Source of the DNA: a virus
Reading direction: 5' to 3' (one strand)
Length of the DNA: 52,193 nucleotides
IMG/VR virus record: IMGVR_UViG_3300027754_000129
Span: 1-52,193 of that record
Shown: one piece after another, positions 37,550 through 44,890 of the stretch
Layout of the letters: each line of letters opens with the position of its first letter
Numbering within the stretch: position 1 is the stretch's first letter
Made by a program: the position numbers and the translations under genes
Notes under the pieces: model-generated
The model's database searches: none
Seen by the model: only the letters and a program-made list of their open reading frames with translations
What the model was told of the DNA's origin: nothing

Positions 37550-37591
37550 GATATATTAACCACCGTAAGATATAAATTTAAAAAATTTTAA
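37550..37591 (+). pseudogene. Duplicated 3' end of the gene at 38846
   Basis: The 42 bases encode DILTTVRYKFKKF-stop and match the last codons of the gene at 38846-39124 (DILTSVRYQFKKL-stop) at about 36 of 42 bases. No start or upstream coding part remains. It marks a recombination or gene-replacement event upstream of the 37595 promoter. Confidence 0.65.
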
Positions 37592-37594
37592 CAT

Positions 37595-37625
37595 TTGGAT
37601 ATCTCAATTATTATTCATATATTTG
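37595..37625 (+). promoter_or_regulatory. Bacteroidota-type promoter
   Basis: TTG 37595-37597, 20-nt spacer, TATATTTG 37618-37625; near-copy of the 36095-36125 promoter region, so probably duplicated. Confidence 0.82.
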
Positions 37626-37639
37626 ATAAAAAATAAGTT

Positions 37640-38116
37640 ATGAAACCAATCAAGGAAATAATAATCTCCAAAGGTAAGCGAGCTAAACTAGGTCCAGTTC
37701 ATACGATGAACATCACAATAGGGGATTTAATGGAATGTGTTTTTCCTAAGGCTGGTAATGAATTTGGATATCTTGGATATGCTTATTATAATGTAAAACA
37801 AGATGGTTCAATATCCAAACAATCAGAACTCTTAAAAGAATTCTTTATTGAAGTTGATAAGGTTGCTAGACCAAAATGGTGTCCAAAATTTGTATTAAGG
37901 TTGCTTAAATTATTTGGTAATGATAACTCTATTGTTAGGGTAAGAAATAGGAGATTGCATGATTTATTTAACAAGATAATAAAAGGAATACAGATAACTG
38001 ACACTAAATGGAAATATGATTCATTTAGAATATATGGACACTTTACTAAAGAATTAGATGAATTGGCTAAAGCGACTTGTATAAAAATTGAAACTGATTA
38101 TAATAATAAATTATGA
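37640..38116 (+). CDS. Hypothetical protein, 158 aa
   Basis: Basic alpha/beta protein with a WCPKFVLRLLKLFGNDNSIV helix and an RNRRLHDLF segment. I recall similar phage proteins of unknown function. Its TGA overlaps the ATG of the next small gene. Confidence 0.72.
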   Translation: MKPIKEIIISKGKRAKLGPVHTMNITIGDLMECVFPKAGNEFGYLGYAYYNVKQDGSISKQSELLKEFFIEVDKVARPKWCPKFVLRLLKLFGNDNSIVRVRNRRLHDLFNKIIKGIQITDTKWKYDSFRIYGHFTKELDELAKATCIKIETDYNNKL

Positions 38117-38274
38117 CTGTAAAAAACTTAATAGATATATTATCTAAAATTGATGGGGATAAAATTATTATAATGACTGAACCAGATGGTATAGGTTGGA
38201 CCAATATAGGTAAAATAATTGAAGATGAATGCCAAGTTAAAATAATAGAAGATGATAATGAATTATTCCACTAA
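38113..38274 (+). CDS. Hypothetical protein, 53 aa
   Basis: ATGA overlap with the preceding gene. The product (TVKNLIDILSKIDGDKIIIM…GWTNIG) resembles small phage/bacterial proteins in which a helix is followed by a beta-hairpin (the 'L-x-x-LPDD-x-x-V' type). Acidic C-terminus. Function unknown. Confidence 0.65.
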   Translation: MTVKNLIDILSKIDGDKIIIMTEPDGIGWTNIGKIIEDECQVKIIEDDNELFH

Positions 38275-38286
38275 AATATAAATAAA

Positions 38287-38508
38287 ATGAGAATTTATCA
38301 ATTAAAAACAGCAAAAGAGTTCATGGAAAGATATGAACAAGGTTACAGTACAGAAGATTTAATGCAAATGTACGCAGAAGATGTAGCGAAAAGATTTGCT
38401 GCTGAATGTGTAAATGAAGCACTTGGAAATAAGATGGAAGTATCAAACTCTTTGCATCACGCAATTGAAGGAAAGTACAAATCTATTATTTGGAAGAATG
38501 AAGATTAG
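38287..38508 (+). CDS. Hypothetical helical protein, 73 aa
   Basis: KTAKEFMERYEQGYSTEDLM opens an all-helical product with an AEDVAKRFAAECVNEAL helix. No motif known. It sits in the small-gene accessory block, 2 bases before a zinc-ribbon gene. Confidence 0.7.
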   Translation: MRIYQLKTAKEFMERYEQGYSTEDLMQMYAEDVAKRFAAECVNEALGNKMEVSNSLHHAIEGKYKSIIWKNED

Positions 38509-38510
38509 TT

Positions 38511-38834
38511 ATGGAACCAATACACAAATTTAACAACGGAGATGGTGCAACGCTCTGCAACATCTGTAATACAATCATTACACCTTTCCTTACCGATGAA
38601 TTATACTGTGATAAACATAAAAATATGGATAAAAAAGACATAATTGAAGTTGCGAATAGTTTTTTATCTTATGAAGAAATGTATGAATTACTGAATAATG
38701 GTGATTTTTCATTTTTAAGTAGGGAATTGAACACAAATAGATACCCACAAATTGAATGGATGATTGAATATTTTGAAAATAAAGAAGACTATGAAAAATG
38801 TGATTTTTTATCCAAATTACAAATACCAAACTAA
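38511..38834 (+). CDS. Zinc-knuckle protein with variable C-terminus, copy 1, 107 aa
   Basis: The first 42 residues (KFNNGDGATLCNICNTIITP, then LTDELYCDKHKNMDK) hold C-x-x-C…C-x-x-H and are nearly identical to residues 1-41 of the protein at 41201. The rest (SYEEMYELLNNGDFSFLS…) is different. This is a shared N-terminal zinc module joined to unrelated tails. Confidence 0.78.
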   Translation: MEPIHKFNNGDGATLCNICNTIITPFLTDELYCDKHKNMDKKDIIEVANSFLSYEEMYELLNNGDFSFLSRELNTNRYPQIEWMIEYFENKEDYEKCDFLSKLQIPN

Positions 38835-38845
38835 AAAATTAAATT

Positions 38846-39124
38846 ATGGAAATTAGAATAGTAAAAACCTCAGTTCAAAGTGAGAATACAGAACCAAAAG
38901 ATGTTAATTACCCAAATGATACTTGGTGTGTGGATGGACGTATATACAGAAATGGTGATGGTGGATTAAATCTATGGTTCAAAGAAATTGAGAGGGTAAA
39001 ACCAGATATTATCTATTTGTATGAAATATCATCATGGAATGATAAAATTGTAAATGGAGATAACGAAGAAGATTGGATTGATGATATATTAACCAGCGTA
39101 AGATATCAATTTAAAAAATTATAA
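38846..39124 (+). CDS. Hypothetical protein, 92 aa
   Basis: Trp-containing acidic product (PNDTWCVDGRIYRNGDGG…) without known motif. Its last 14 codons are duplicated as a remnant at 37550-37591, which implies rearrangement. The gap to 39243 holds only a 22-codon frame (39157-39225) and nothing else of note. Confidence 0.68.
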   Translation: MEIRIVKTSVQSENTEPKDVNYPNDTWCVDGRIYRNGDGGLNLWFKEIERVKPDIIYLYEISSWNDKIVNGDNEEDWIDDILTSVRYQFKKL

Positions 39125-39243
39125 AATGACAATATTAGAAAAATAGAAAAATCAAAATGCAAATTTCATTTAAGCGTATGTTAGCAGATGTAATTTTATC
39201 CCTTTTGAGCGTGGGATGCTCGTAAATATAAATAACTAATAAA

Positions 39244-39501
39244 ATGATTGGACAACTTGCAAAACTTACAAAAAAACAAACAAACAGAGAATATTTTAGC
39301 AATATTCCAGTGGGAACATTTTTCATAATAACAGATAGCCACAACAATATGCCAGCCTATGAATTAACTGGATATTTCATTGGGATAATGCCAAATATAC
39401 TATCAGATGGCACACCGCACTTTACTGGTTATATTGAAAGAGGTAGTTGGGAATTAGTAGGGAATATTGCTGACAATATCGGTGCGGTGGCGGTCTTTTA
39501 A
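39244..39501 (+). CDS. Hypothetical protein, 85 aa
   Basis: Beta-rich (FSNIPVGTFFIITDSHNNMP; GYIERGSWELVGN). No family recognised. It ends at the start of the second copy of the direct repeat, so it may have arrived as part of a cassette. Confidence 0.66.
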   Translation: MIGQLAKLTKKQTNREYFSNIPVGTFFIITDSHNNMPAYELTGYFIGIMPNILSDGTPHFTGYIERGSWELVGNIADNIGAVAVF

Positions 39502-39508
39502 TGGCTGC

Positions 39509-39563
39509 TAACTACTTGCTATACGAACTTTAAATTGTATAAAAAATGAAAGTTATTGAAAAA
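39509..39563 (+). repeat. Direct repeat copy 2 (leader plus first codons)
   Basis: TAACTACTTGCTATACGAAC, TTTAAATTGTATAAAAAATG, AAAGTTATTGAAAAA: matches 35764-35818 with very few differences, again covering the start codon of the following gene (39546). Confidence 0.75.
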
Positions 39564-39686
39564 CTATCTAAAACTATTTTTGTTAAAGGGCATTCTATGA
39601 ATAAAGGTAAATCATTAAGTGATAAACATAAACAAAATTTATCATTAAGTCATATTGGTAGAACTTATAAAAAAAGAAAAAAATGA
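39546..39686 (+). CDS. NUMOD3-type microprotein, 46 aa
   Basis: The core GKSLSDKHKQNLSLSHIGR is a NUMOD3 motif, the DNA-binding repeat normally found beside GIY-YIG or HNH homing endonucleases. No nuclease domain is present. The first codons come from the duplicated leader. It is either a broken homing-endonuclease gene or an independent small DNA-binding protein. Its TGA overlaps the next ATG. Confidence 0.7.
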   Translation: MKVIEKLSKTIFVKGHSMNKGKSLSDKHKQNLSLSHIGRTYKKRKK

Positions 39687-40015
39687 CAAAAACTATGAAA
39701 TATTGGGATTATAAAGGTTGGGTTGGAGTAGAAAATTACGACCAAGAAATTTGGAATTTTCGACTTCACATTGAAATAAATAAATGTTCGGCTAGATTAT
39801 TTAAAAAATATAAGATAAATGCAAATTCAATTAGATGTTCACCCGAACTATTTGAGTTACTTAAAACACTTGAGTATTTTGATAAAAATTTACACTATTT
39901 ATGTGGAAGATATAAAATCTTTAGTTCACTTAATGTTAAAAAAAATGAGTTAGTTATTTTTAATACTGATAATTTTGATATAAAAGAAACACTAAAAATT
40001 AAAAATTATGTGTAA
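39683..40015 (+). CDS. Hypothetical protein, 110 aa
   Basis: Overlaps the NUMOD3 gene by 4 bases and the next gene by 8. Trp/Tyr-rich start (MKYWDYKGWVGVENYDQEIW) and a helix-strand end. No motif recognised. Confidence 0.66.
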   Translation: MTKTMKYWDYKGWVGVENYDQEIWNFRLHIEINKCSARLFKKYKINANSIRCSPELFELLKTLEYFDKNLHYLCGRYKIFSSLNVKKNELVIFNTDNFDIKETLKIKNYV

Positions 40016-40643
40016 TATTTGTGAGTTAAATAAGTTTAATATGTCTGTGAAAATATGTCGAAAAATAAAAGAATTAAAAACTAATATCTTTAAAAAAACT
40101 AGTATTGAAATCCCTTATGATGTTGTTATTAAAGATTGGGATTTTGATGACCCATATGGTATGTTTTGCCAGTTTTGTAAAGTAATTTATATTAATAAAA
40201 ACATTGTTAATAATGATAAATTATTTGAAAAAGTTATATACCATGAATTTCTTCATTTATATCTACAAGTTGATACAAAATTATTTTATAATGTTTTTAG
40301 GGATAGATTTACATCAACTTATTTCTTTTACTTAAATAAATATTGTGATAAATACCAAGTGGTAACAATATATCCATATTGTGATATTTGGGTTAAATTT
40401 AAACAAACCAATACTGAGGGAATTAGAAACCAAAAGTTATTACAAAAAAATAAATCATTATCTAATAATTACGGACAATTTGAAATGTTATCAGAGTTTA
40501 TTATACATAATTCTGATTATTATTACCAATGTGATTTTAATGATGAAATTTTCGAGGATAAAATTTTACTAGAAATGAATAAATTTGTGTTTAATTTAAT
40601 TTTAGAGAATATAAATAAACATACTCAAGCCGTTAAAAACTAA
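40008..40643 (+). CDS. HExxH metalloprotease-like protein, 211 aa
   Basis: KVIYHEFLHLYLQVD (residues about 76-90) is an HExxH zinc motif; a later FEMLSEFIIH could supply the third ligand. The N-terminus has CNIC and further Cys residues (FCQFCK), possibly a second metal site. No secretion signal. A SprT-like or anti-defence protease is possible, but family assignment is not secure. Confidence 0.6.
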   Translation: MCNICELNKFNMSVKICRKIKELKTNIFKKTSIEIPYDVVIKDWDFDDPYGMFCQFCKVIYINKNIVNNDKLFEKVIYHEFLHLYLQVDTKLFYNVFRDRFTSTYFFYLNKYCDKYQVVTIYPYCDIWVKFKQTNTEGIRNQKLLQKNKSLSNNYGQFEMLSEFIIHNSDYYYQCDFNDEIFEDKILLEMNKFVFNLILENINKHTQAVKN

Positions 40644-40646
40644 AAA

Positions 40647-40874
40647 ATGGAAGAAATTTACACAAATATCGTTTATCAAAAACCAGTTCCAGTCACTGAG
40701 TTTAAACCAACATCACCAATGATGAACCCAATCACTTATGAATTAATCAATCCAGAATTATGGGAAGATGGGTTATATTTATCACCAAATTTAATGGATG
40801 AAAATCTAAAAATAAATATGGTTTATGAGATAAAGGATAAAAAAGTGGTTAGAGTATATAAATCGAAGGTATAA
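40647..40874 (+). CDS. Hypothetical protein, 75 aa
   Basis: Pro-rich first half (YQKPVPVTEFKPTSPMMNP) and an acidic middle. No motif. The 60 bases after it contain GGTTATAACTAATGGCTAAC, a sequence similar to the TAAC-rich ends of the repeats at 35764 and 39509. Confidence 0.65.
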   Translation: MEEIYTNIVYQKPVPVTEFKPTSPMMNPITYELINPELWEDGLYLSPNLMDENLKINMVYEIKDKKVVRVYKSKV

Positions 40875-40934
40875 TGTAGTATTGGTTATAACTAATGGCT
40901 AACCGCTATATAAATCTAAATAAACAAAACTAAT

Positions 40935-41195
40935 ATGAAAACTAAAGAAGAAATAGAACAGTTAGCTGAAAAAGATTTTAATGATAGACAAAAGATAGGT
41001 CATTATGAATTATCGGATTTAAAAAGTACTGATTACTATTATGATGGTTTCTCCAATGGCTACACTCAATGTCAAGAAGATATATCTAAACTTTTAGAAA
41101 AAGCCATTGAATTTGGTTATCAATTAAGAAATAATAATAAACCAATAAATAGTGGAATTGATTGGGTTAAAGAATTTAACTCATTAAATAAATAA
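40935..41195 (+). CDS. Hypothetical protein, 86 aa
   Basis: KEEIEQLAEKDFNDRQKIGH and YDGFSNGYTQCQEDI form helices that I recall from small Bacteroidota phage/prophage proteins (YxxGF-x-x-GY-x-x-x). Function unknown. Followed by the second zinc-knuckle gene after 5 bases. Confidence 0.7.
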   Translation: MKTKEEIEQLAEKDFNDRQKIGHYELSDLKSTDYYYDGFSNGYTQCQEDISKLLEKAIEFGYQLRNNNKPINSGIDWVKEFNSLNK

Positions 41196-41200
41196 TCATT

Positions 41201-41461
41201 ATGGAACCAAAACATAAGTTAAATTCAGGAATGGGAGCCACGCTATGCAACATCTGTAATGTAATCATTACACCTTTCCTTACCGATGAATTATATTGTG
41301 ATAAACATAAAAATATGGATAAAGATGAAATAATTGCAATTCAAAAAGAATTGATTGATTTGCTAATGAGTCAAGTAATAGACCTATCAATGATGTCTAA
41401 AATAGAATTGGGTGATGATGTACTTGATGAGATTAAAAGACTTAAAAAACTACTAGAATAA
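41201..41461 (+). CDS. Zinc-knuckle protein with variable C-terminus, copy 2, 86 aa
   Basis: Residues 1-41 (GATLCNICNVIITPFLTDEL then YCDKHKNMDKDEII) are almost identical to the protein at 38511, DNA included (for example 41228-41325 versus 38538-38635). The C-terminus is a different acidic coiled helix (MSKIELGDDVLDEIKRLKKL). Confidence 0.78.
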   Translation: MEPKHKLNSGMGATLCNICNVIITPFLTDELYCDKHKNMDKDEIIAIQKELIDLLMSQVIDLSMMSKIELGDDVLDEIKRLKKLLE

Positions 41462-41464
41462 AAT

Positions 41465-42184
41465 ATGAAAACACCTATACAACAAGCGATTGATAAGTTA
41501 ATAGATTTAGCTTATCAGATGGGAACTGATGATGAAGTTTTAGATTCATTTAGTGCTGGCGAAAAGAGAGGTTATCTTGATTCGGCTAGTGAGTTACATA
41601 AATTTTTAGAATTAGAAAAATATACTATAATAATGGCGAATAGAGAAGGTGTTGATATGTGTGTTGATAATAAACCTTATATAATTATGGAACTTTCTGG
41701 ATACACAATGTCTGAACTTATTGAATTAAGAAATAATATATCAAATTACATCCTAAATAAGGAAGATGGGTTTCTATATATTAATAGAATTCATTCTTAT
41801 GGTAGAAGTCACGATGTTATATCTTCAAATTTACAATCAGCTATGGAGTTATGTGACAGATATACAGGTGATGATGGTATAGCTGAGTTATATACAAATA
41901 ATCCTGAGGCGACAGGTTATGTTTATGGTGGAATATATTTAATTAATTCAAAGGAAGAATATGATAAATGGGTGGAATATAAAACATTAAAATCTCTGAT
42001 TAGAGAGGCTGAAGATACTATTAAAAAATGGGAAAATAGAGGAAATGTGTCATTCTATTCAAGACCAAGATTTGAACCATCTATTACTAATGAGGAGTTA
42101 AATGATTATATAGAACAATTAAATAAACTTGAGAAAGAAGTTGTTGAACCTAAATTAATTGATGGTTCTGATGATTTATTGTAG
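41465..42184 (+). CDS. Hypothetical protein, 239 aa
   Basis: Begins with a helix like that of the 40935 protein (QQAIDKLIDLAYQMGTDDEV…GEKRGYLDSA), then an unrecognised alpha/beta region and a long coiled helix near the end (SLIREAEDTIKKWENRG). It could be a multi-part protein built from small phage modules. No catalytic motif. Confidence 0.72.
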   Translation: MKTPIQQAIDKLIDLAYQMGTDDEVLDSFSAGEKRGYLDSASELHKFLELEKYTIIMANREGVDMCVDNKPYIIMELSGYTMSELIELRNNISNYILNKEDGFLYINRIHSYGRSHDVISSNLQSAMELCDRYTGDDGIAELYTNNPEATGYVYGGIYLINSKEEYDKWVEYKTLKSLIREAEDTIKKWENRGNVSFYSRPRFEPSITNEELNDYIEQLNKLEKEVVEPKLIDGSDDLL

Positions 42185-42225
42185 ATATAATTGGATTTAT
42201 AAATTGGTTCTAAATAAAAATATAT

Positions 42226-42438
42226 ATGGAGTTTCATAAAAGAAAATCAGTAATTACAGAATTAAAACCTTTCTGTCATTTATCAGGTGAAGATGATTAT
42301 ATTGAAGTTACCGAATGGAGTAATGGTGAAGGTCTTGATATTAATGTATCAGATAAAATTGGTAATCAAACAATTTCTATAACATACGGTGAATATGATG
42401 CGTTAAAGAAAGTAATTAAGTTTCTTAATAAACAATAG
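42226..42438 (+). CDS. Hypothetical protein, 70 aa
   Basis: Beta-rich acidic product (EVTEWSNGEGLDINVSDKIG) ending in a helix (YDALKKVIKFLNKQ), a layout I recall in several small phage proteins of unknown function. Confidence 0.7.
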   Translation: MEFHKRKSVITELKPFCHLSGEDDYIEVTEWSNGEGLDINVSDKIGNQTISITYGEYDALKKVIKFLNKQ

Positions 42439-42473
42439 TAATATTTAATACTAACCATTAAAATAATAAAAAT

Positions 42474-42719
42474 ATGACTAAAATGCCATTTAAACCATAT
42501 CCAGTAAAAATATTACATGGATATCTTAGTAATGAATTAGATTATAAGTATGGTGTTATATTAGATTGTGATGTTGAACAACAATACCCATTCTTTGTTA
42601 AGTTATTTAAACACAAACCAGAACTGGAGGATTGTTGCAATATTAGCAGCCATGCTAGTGGCCAATCGCTTGATGAAGAATGGTTAGACTACTCAGGATT
42701 TGAAAAACTAATAGAGTAA
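42474..42719 (+). CDS. Hypothetical protein, 81 aa
   Basis: MTKMPFKPYPVKILHGYLSN start; two adjacent Cys and a His (DCCNISSHASG) could form a metal site. It is the last gene of the accessory block and converges with the - strand lipoprotein gene. Confidence 0.68.
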   Translation: MTKMPFKPYPVKILHGYLSNELDYKYGVILDCDVEQQYPFFVKLFKHKPELEDCCNISSHASGQSLDEEWLDYSGFEKLIE

Positions 42720-42732
42720 TTATAACTTGTTA

Positions 42733-42918
42733 CTAATTTGATATACGCTCACTAAGGTCCTTAGATATGTCAATGTTGTTCTCATTGTGAATAGCATCAA
42801 GCCATTTCTCAGCCTCGTCAAAACTTTTAGGCACATATGATTGTTGAATACAAGTAGTTTTTTTATTAGCTGTGCAAGATGCAAGTAAAATGAATGTTAA
42901 TAATGCAATTTTTTTCAT
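42733..42918 (-). CDS. Small lipoprotein, 61 aa
   Basis: Start MKKIALLTFILLASC (CAT 42916-42918) gives a lipoprotein signal with lipobox LASC; the frame extends further upstream to 42954 but without a better start. The mature part is about 46 residues (TANKKTTCIQQSYVPKSFDE…). It is one of only a few - strand genes and is divergent from the HAD-SmpB-sigma block. Confidence 0.72.
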   Translation of the reverse strand: MKKIALLTFILLASCTANKKTTCIQQSYVPKSFDEAEKWLDAIHNENNIDISKDLSERISN

Positions 42919-42970
42919 AATATCTTTTATATTAAAATATGTAAAATACAGCAAAAATCAACATTTTAAT

Positions 42971-42987
42971 GTTAACACAACGTTAAC
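42971..42987. promoter_or_regulatory. Paired GTTAAC sites in a divergent intergenic region
   Basis: GTTAAC-ACAAC-GTTAAC, two palindromic hexamers 11 bases apart centre to centre (one helical turn), between the divergent lipoprotein and HAD genes. A candidate operator; no clear - strand -7 box was found. Confidence 0.4.
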
Positions 42988-43020
42988 AAATTATTATATT
43001 AAAAAACATATTTAAATAAA

Positions 43021-43052
43021 TTTGTTTTGATAACTTATTTTATATATCTTTG
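43021..43052 (+). promoter_or_regulatory. Promoter of the HAD-SmpB-sigma block
   Basis: TTTG 43021-43024, 20-nt spacer, TATCTTTG 43045-43052. It has the extended -33 form (AATTTGTTTT…AACTTATTTTA) shared by promoters further right. Confidence 0.78.
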
Positions 43053-43071
43053 ACCTTATAAATTTTATAAT

Positions 43072-43440
43072 ATGAATAAAGTGTTTTTAATTGATATCGA
43101 TGGGACAATATGTGAAGATATCAAAAATGAGGAATCTCATTTATTCCCAACAGCTAAAGTCTATGCGGACTCGCTTAATATCATCAATAAATGGTATGAT
43201 GAAGGTAATGTAATTACTTTCTTTACAGCTAGAGAAAGCAAAGATAGACAAGTAACCGAAACATGGTTAAAAGAAAATGGTTTTAAATACCATGGACTAG
43301 TTATGGATAAACCTAGAATAAAAGATGGACAAGAATATGTTTGGATTGATAACAGAAAAGTTAGAGCCATAACATATCTAGGCACTTGGTCCGAACTAAA
43401 AGAAGTTCAAGCAAACATACAAGTTTTTGATAATGAGTAA
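43072..43440 (+). CDS. HAD-superfamily phosphatase, 122 aa
   Basis: LIDIDGTICED (motif I, Asp nucleophile), FFTARESKDRQVTETWLKEN (motif II region with T-A-R) and a late WIDNRKVRA acidic segment. This resembles small nucleotidase-like HAD proteins common in phages. The substrate is unknown. Its last codons overlap the SmpB ATG (43433). Confidence 0.82.
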   Translation: MNKVFLIDIDGTICEDIKNEESHLFPTAKVYADSLNIINKWYDEGNVITFFTARESKDRQVTETWLKENGFKYHGLVMDKPRIKDGQEYVWIDNRKVRAITYLGTWSELKEVQANIQVFDNE

Positions 43441-43876
43441 ACAAATATGTGTTAATAAGAAAGCCTTTTTTGAGTATGAAATACTTGAGAAACATATTGC
43501 TGGTATCCAATTGGTTGGCTCTGAAGTTAAATCCGTTAAGAATGGTAAAGTATCTATCGTTGAAGCATATTGCTTCATAAATGATAATGAATTGTTTATT
43601 AAAGGAATGCATATCACCGAACATAAAGAAGGTGGTAAGTATAATAACCATAAACCAATTAGAGATAGGAAACTGCTTATGAAAAAGAAAGAAATCATTA
43701 AATTACATGAAAATGTTTCTCAAAAAGGCTTGACTATTATACCATTAGAGGTTATAATATCAAAAACAGGCTTCATTAAAATCCAAATTGCTTTAGGTAA
43801 AGGTAAAAACCAATACGATAAAAAACAAACAATTAAACTTCGTGATTTAGATAGAGAATTAAAAAATAATATCTAA
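43433..43876 (+). CDS. smpB: SmpB, tmRNA-binding protein, 147 aa
   Basis: NKKAFFEYEILEKHIAGIQL then GSEVKSVKNGKVSIVEAYCF is the SmpB barrel signature, and the C-terminal tail GKGKNQYDKKQTIKLRDLDR is the decoding-centre tail. The length fits the family (about 150). I chose ATG 43433; a TTG two codons earlier is possible. SmpB delivers tmRNA to stalled ribosomes and recruits RNase R, also encoded here (24574). No tmRNA gene was recognised in the window. Confidence 0.93.
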   Translation: MSKQICVNKKAFFEYEILEKHIAGIQLVGSEVKSVKNGKVSIVEAYCFINDNELFIKGMHITEHKEGGKYNNHKPIRDRKLLMKKKEIIKLHENVSQKGLTIIPLEVIISKTGFIKIQIALGKGKNQYDKKQTIKLRDLDRELKNNI

Positions 43877-43926
43877 ATCACTACCACCCATATTTTAATA
43901 ACTAACTAAAAAAAATAATAAATCTT

Positions 43927-44799
43927 ATGAAAAGCTTTAAAATAGTTGCTAGACCAACAAATAGAGAAAATGACTCATTTAAACAATACCTAAAAAATAT
44001 ATCATCTATTGATATGTTATCTAGAGAAGAAGAAACTGAATTGGCCTTAAAATCATCATCAGGTGATGAAAAAGCTATAAATGAATTGGTTAGAAGAAAC
44101 TTAAGATTCGTTGTTAGCGTTGCCAAATCATATGCTTCAGCATCAAACCCATTAGAAGATTTAGTTAATGAAGGTAATGTTGGTCTTATAATAGCCGCCA
44201 AAAAGTTTAAACCAAATATGGATGCTAAATTCATATCATATGCTGTTTGGTGGGTTAGAAAAGTAATAATGGAATACCTATCTAAACACGGTAGAACAGT
44301 TCGTATCCCAGCTAATAAACTAAATAGCCTATCTAAATTAGATAAGAAATTTAATGAACTAGAACAAAGAGAAGGCAGAATAATAGATATCAACGAAGTT
44401 ATTAACGAACTATCTGGTGAACTACCTAATGATAGCCTAGAATTCTTAATACTATTAAATTCATATAACATGGATTCATTAGATAGAGAAATTGGTGGTG
44501 ATGATAATACAACAACATTAGGCGATTTAATTACCAGCGATTCATATAAAGATACTGACCACCTAGTTAATGATAACGACATCAAAAATGAAATCGGTAA
44601 ACTAGTTAATAAACTTAATGATAAAGAAAAAAGAATCATTATAGCATCATATGGATTAGATGGTAGCTCACCAATGACATTGGGTGAAATAGGTGAAGAA
44701 ATGGGTGTTACTCGTGAAAGAATACGTCAAATAAAAGATACTATACTTAGAAAACTTAAATCTAAAATAGTAAATTCTAATTTAGTATATCAACTATAA
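43927..44799 (+). CDS. Primary-type sigma factor (RpoD/SigA-like), 290 aa
   Basis: Region 1.2/2: SFKQYLKNISSIDMLSREEE, NLRFVVSVAKSYASASNPLE, EDLVNEGNVGLIIAAKKF, FISYAVWWVRKVIMEYLSKH. Region 3 follows RIPANKLN, and region 4 contains MTLGEIGEEMGVTRERIRQI. The size (about 290 aa) and sequence are those of Bacteroidota RpoD rather than of phage T4 gp55 types. It would direct host RNA polymerase, probably to promoters of the TTTG/TAnnTTTG form seen throughout the window. It likely competes with or replaces the host sigma. Confidence 0.93.
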   Translation: MKSFKIVARPTNRENDSFKQYLKNISSIDMLSREEETELALKSSSGDEKAINELVRRNLRFVVSVAKSYASASNPLEDLVNEGNVGLIIAAKKFKPNMDAKFISYAVWWVRKVIMEYLSKHGRTVRIPANKLNSLSKLDKKFNELEQREGRIIDINEVINELSGELPNDSLEFLILLNSYNMDSLDREIGGDDNTTTLGDLITSDSYKDTDHLVNDNDIKNEIGKLVNKLNDKEKRIIIASYGLDGSSPMTLGEIGEEMGVTRERIRQIKDTILRKLKSKIVNSNLVYQL

Positions 44800-44804
44800 G
44801 GTTT

Positions 44805-44833
44805 ATGTACACAATCGTGTACATATTTTTATA
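44805..44833 (+). terminator. Terminator containing the TGTACAC palindrome
   Basis: ATGTACAC-AATC-GTGTACAT (44805-44824) followed by ATTTTTATATTTTTTAT. The same palindrome with another loop is at 51478-51497. Confidence 0.75.
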
Positions 44834-44890
44834 TTTTTTATACTTTTTATGTCTTTTTAGATATTTATTATTATAAACCAAAATAAAACT

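Noticed and set aside
39157-39225. 22-codon frame with a lipoprotein-like end
   Set aside because: The product would stop right after the possible lipobox, there is no promoter, and it is too short to support.
43902-44639. Long - strand frame opposite the sigma factor gene
   Set aside because: Ser/Leu-rich shadow of the conserved sigma gene; no promoter, and the + strand is clearly coding.
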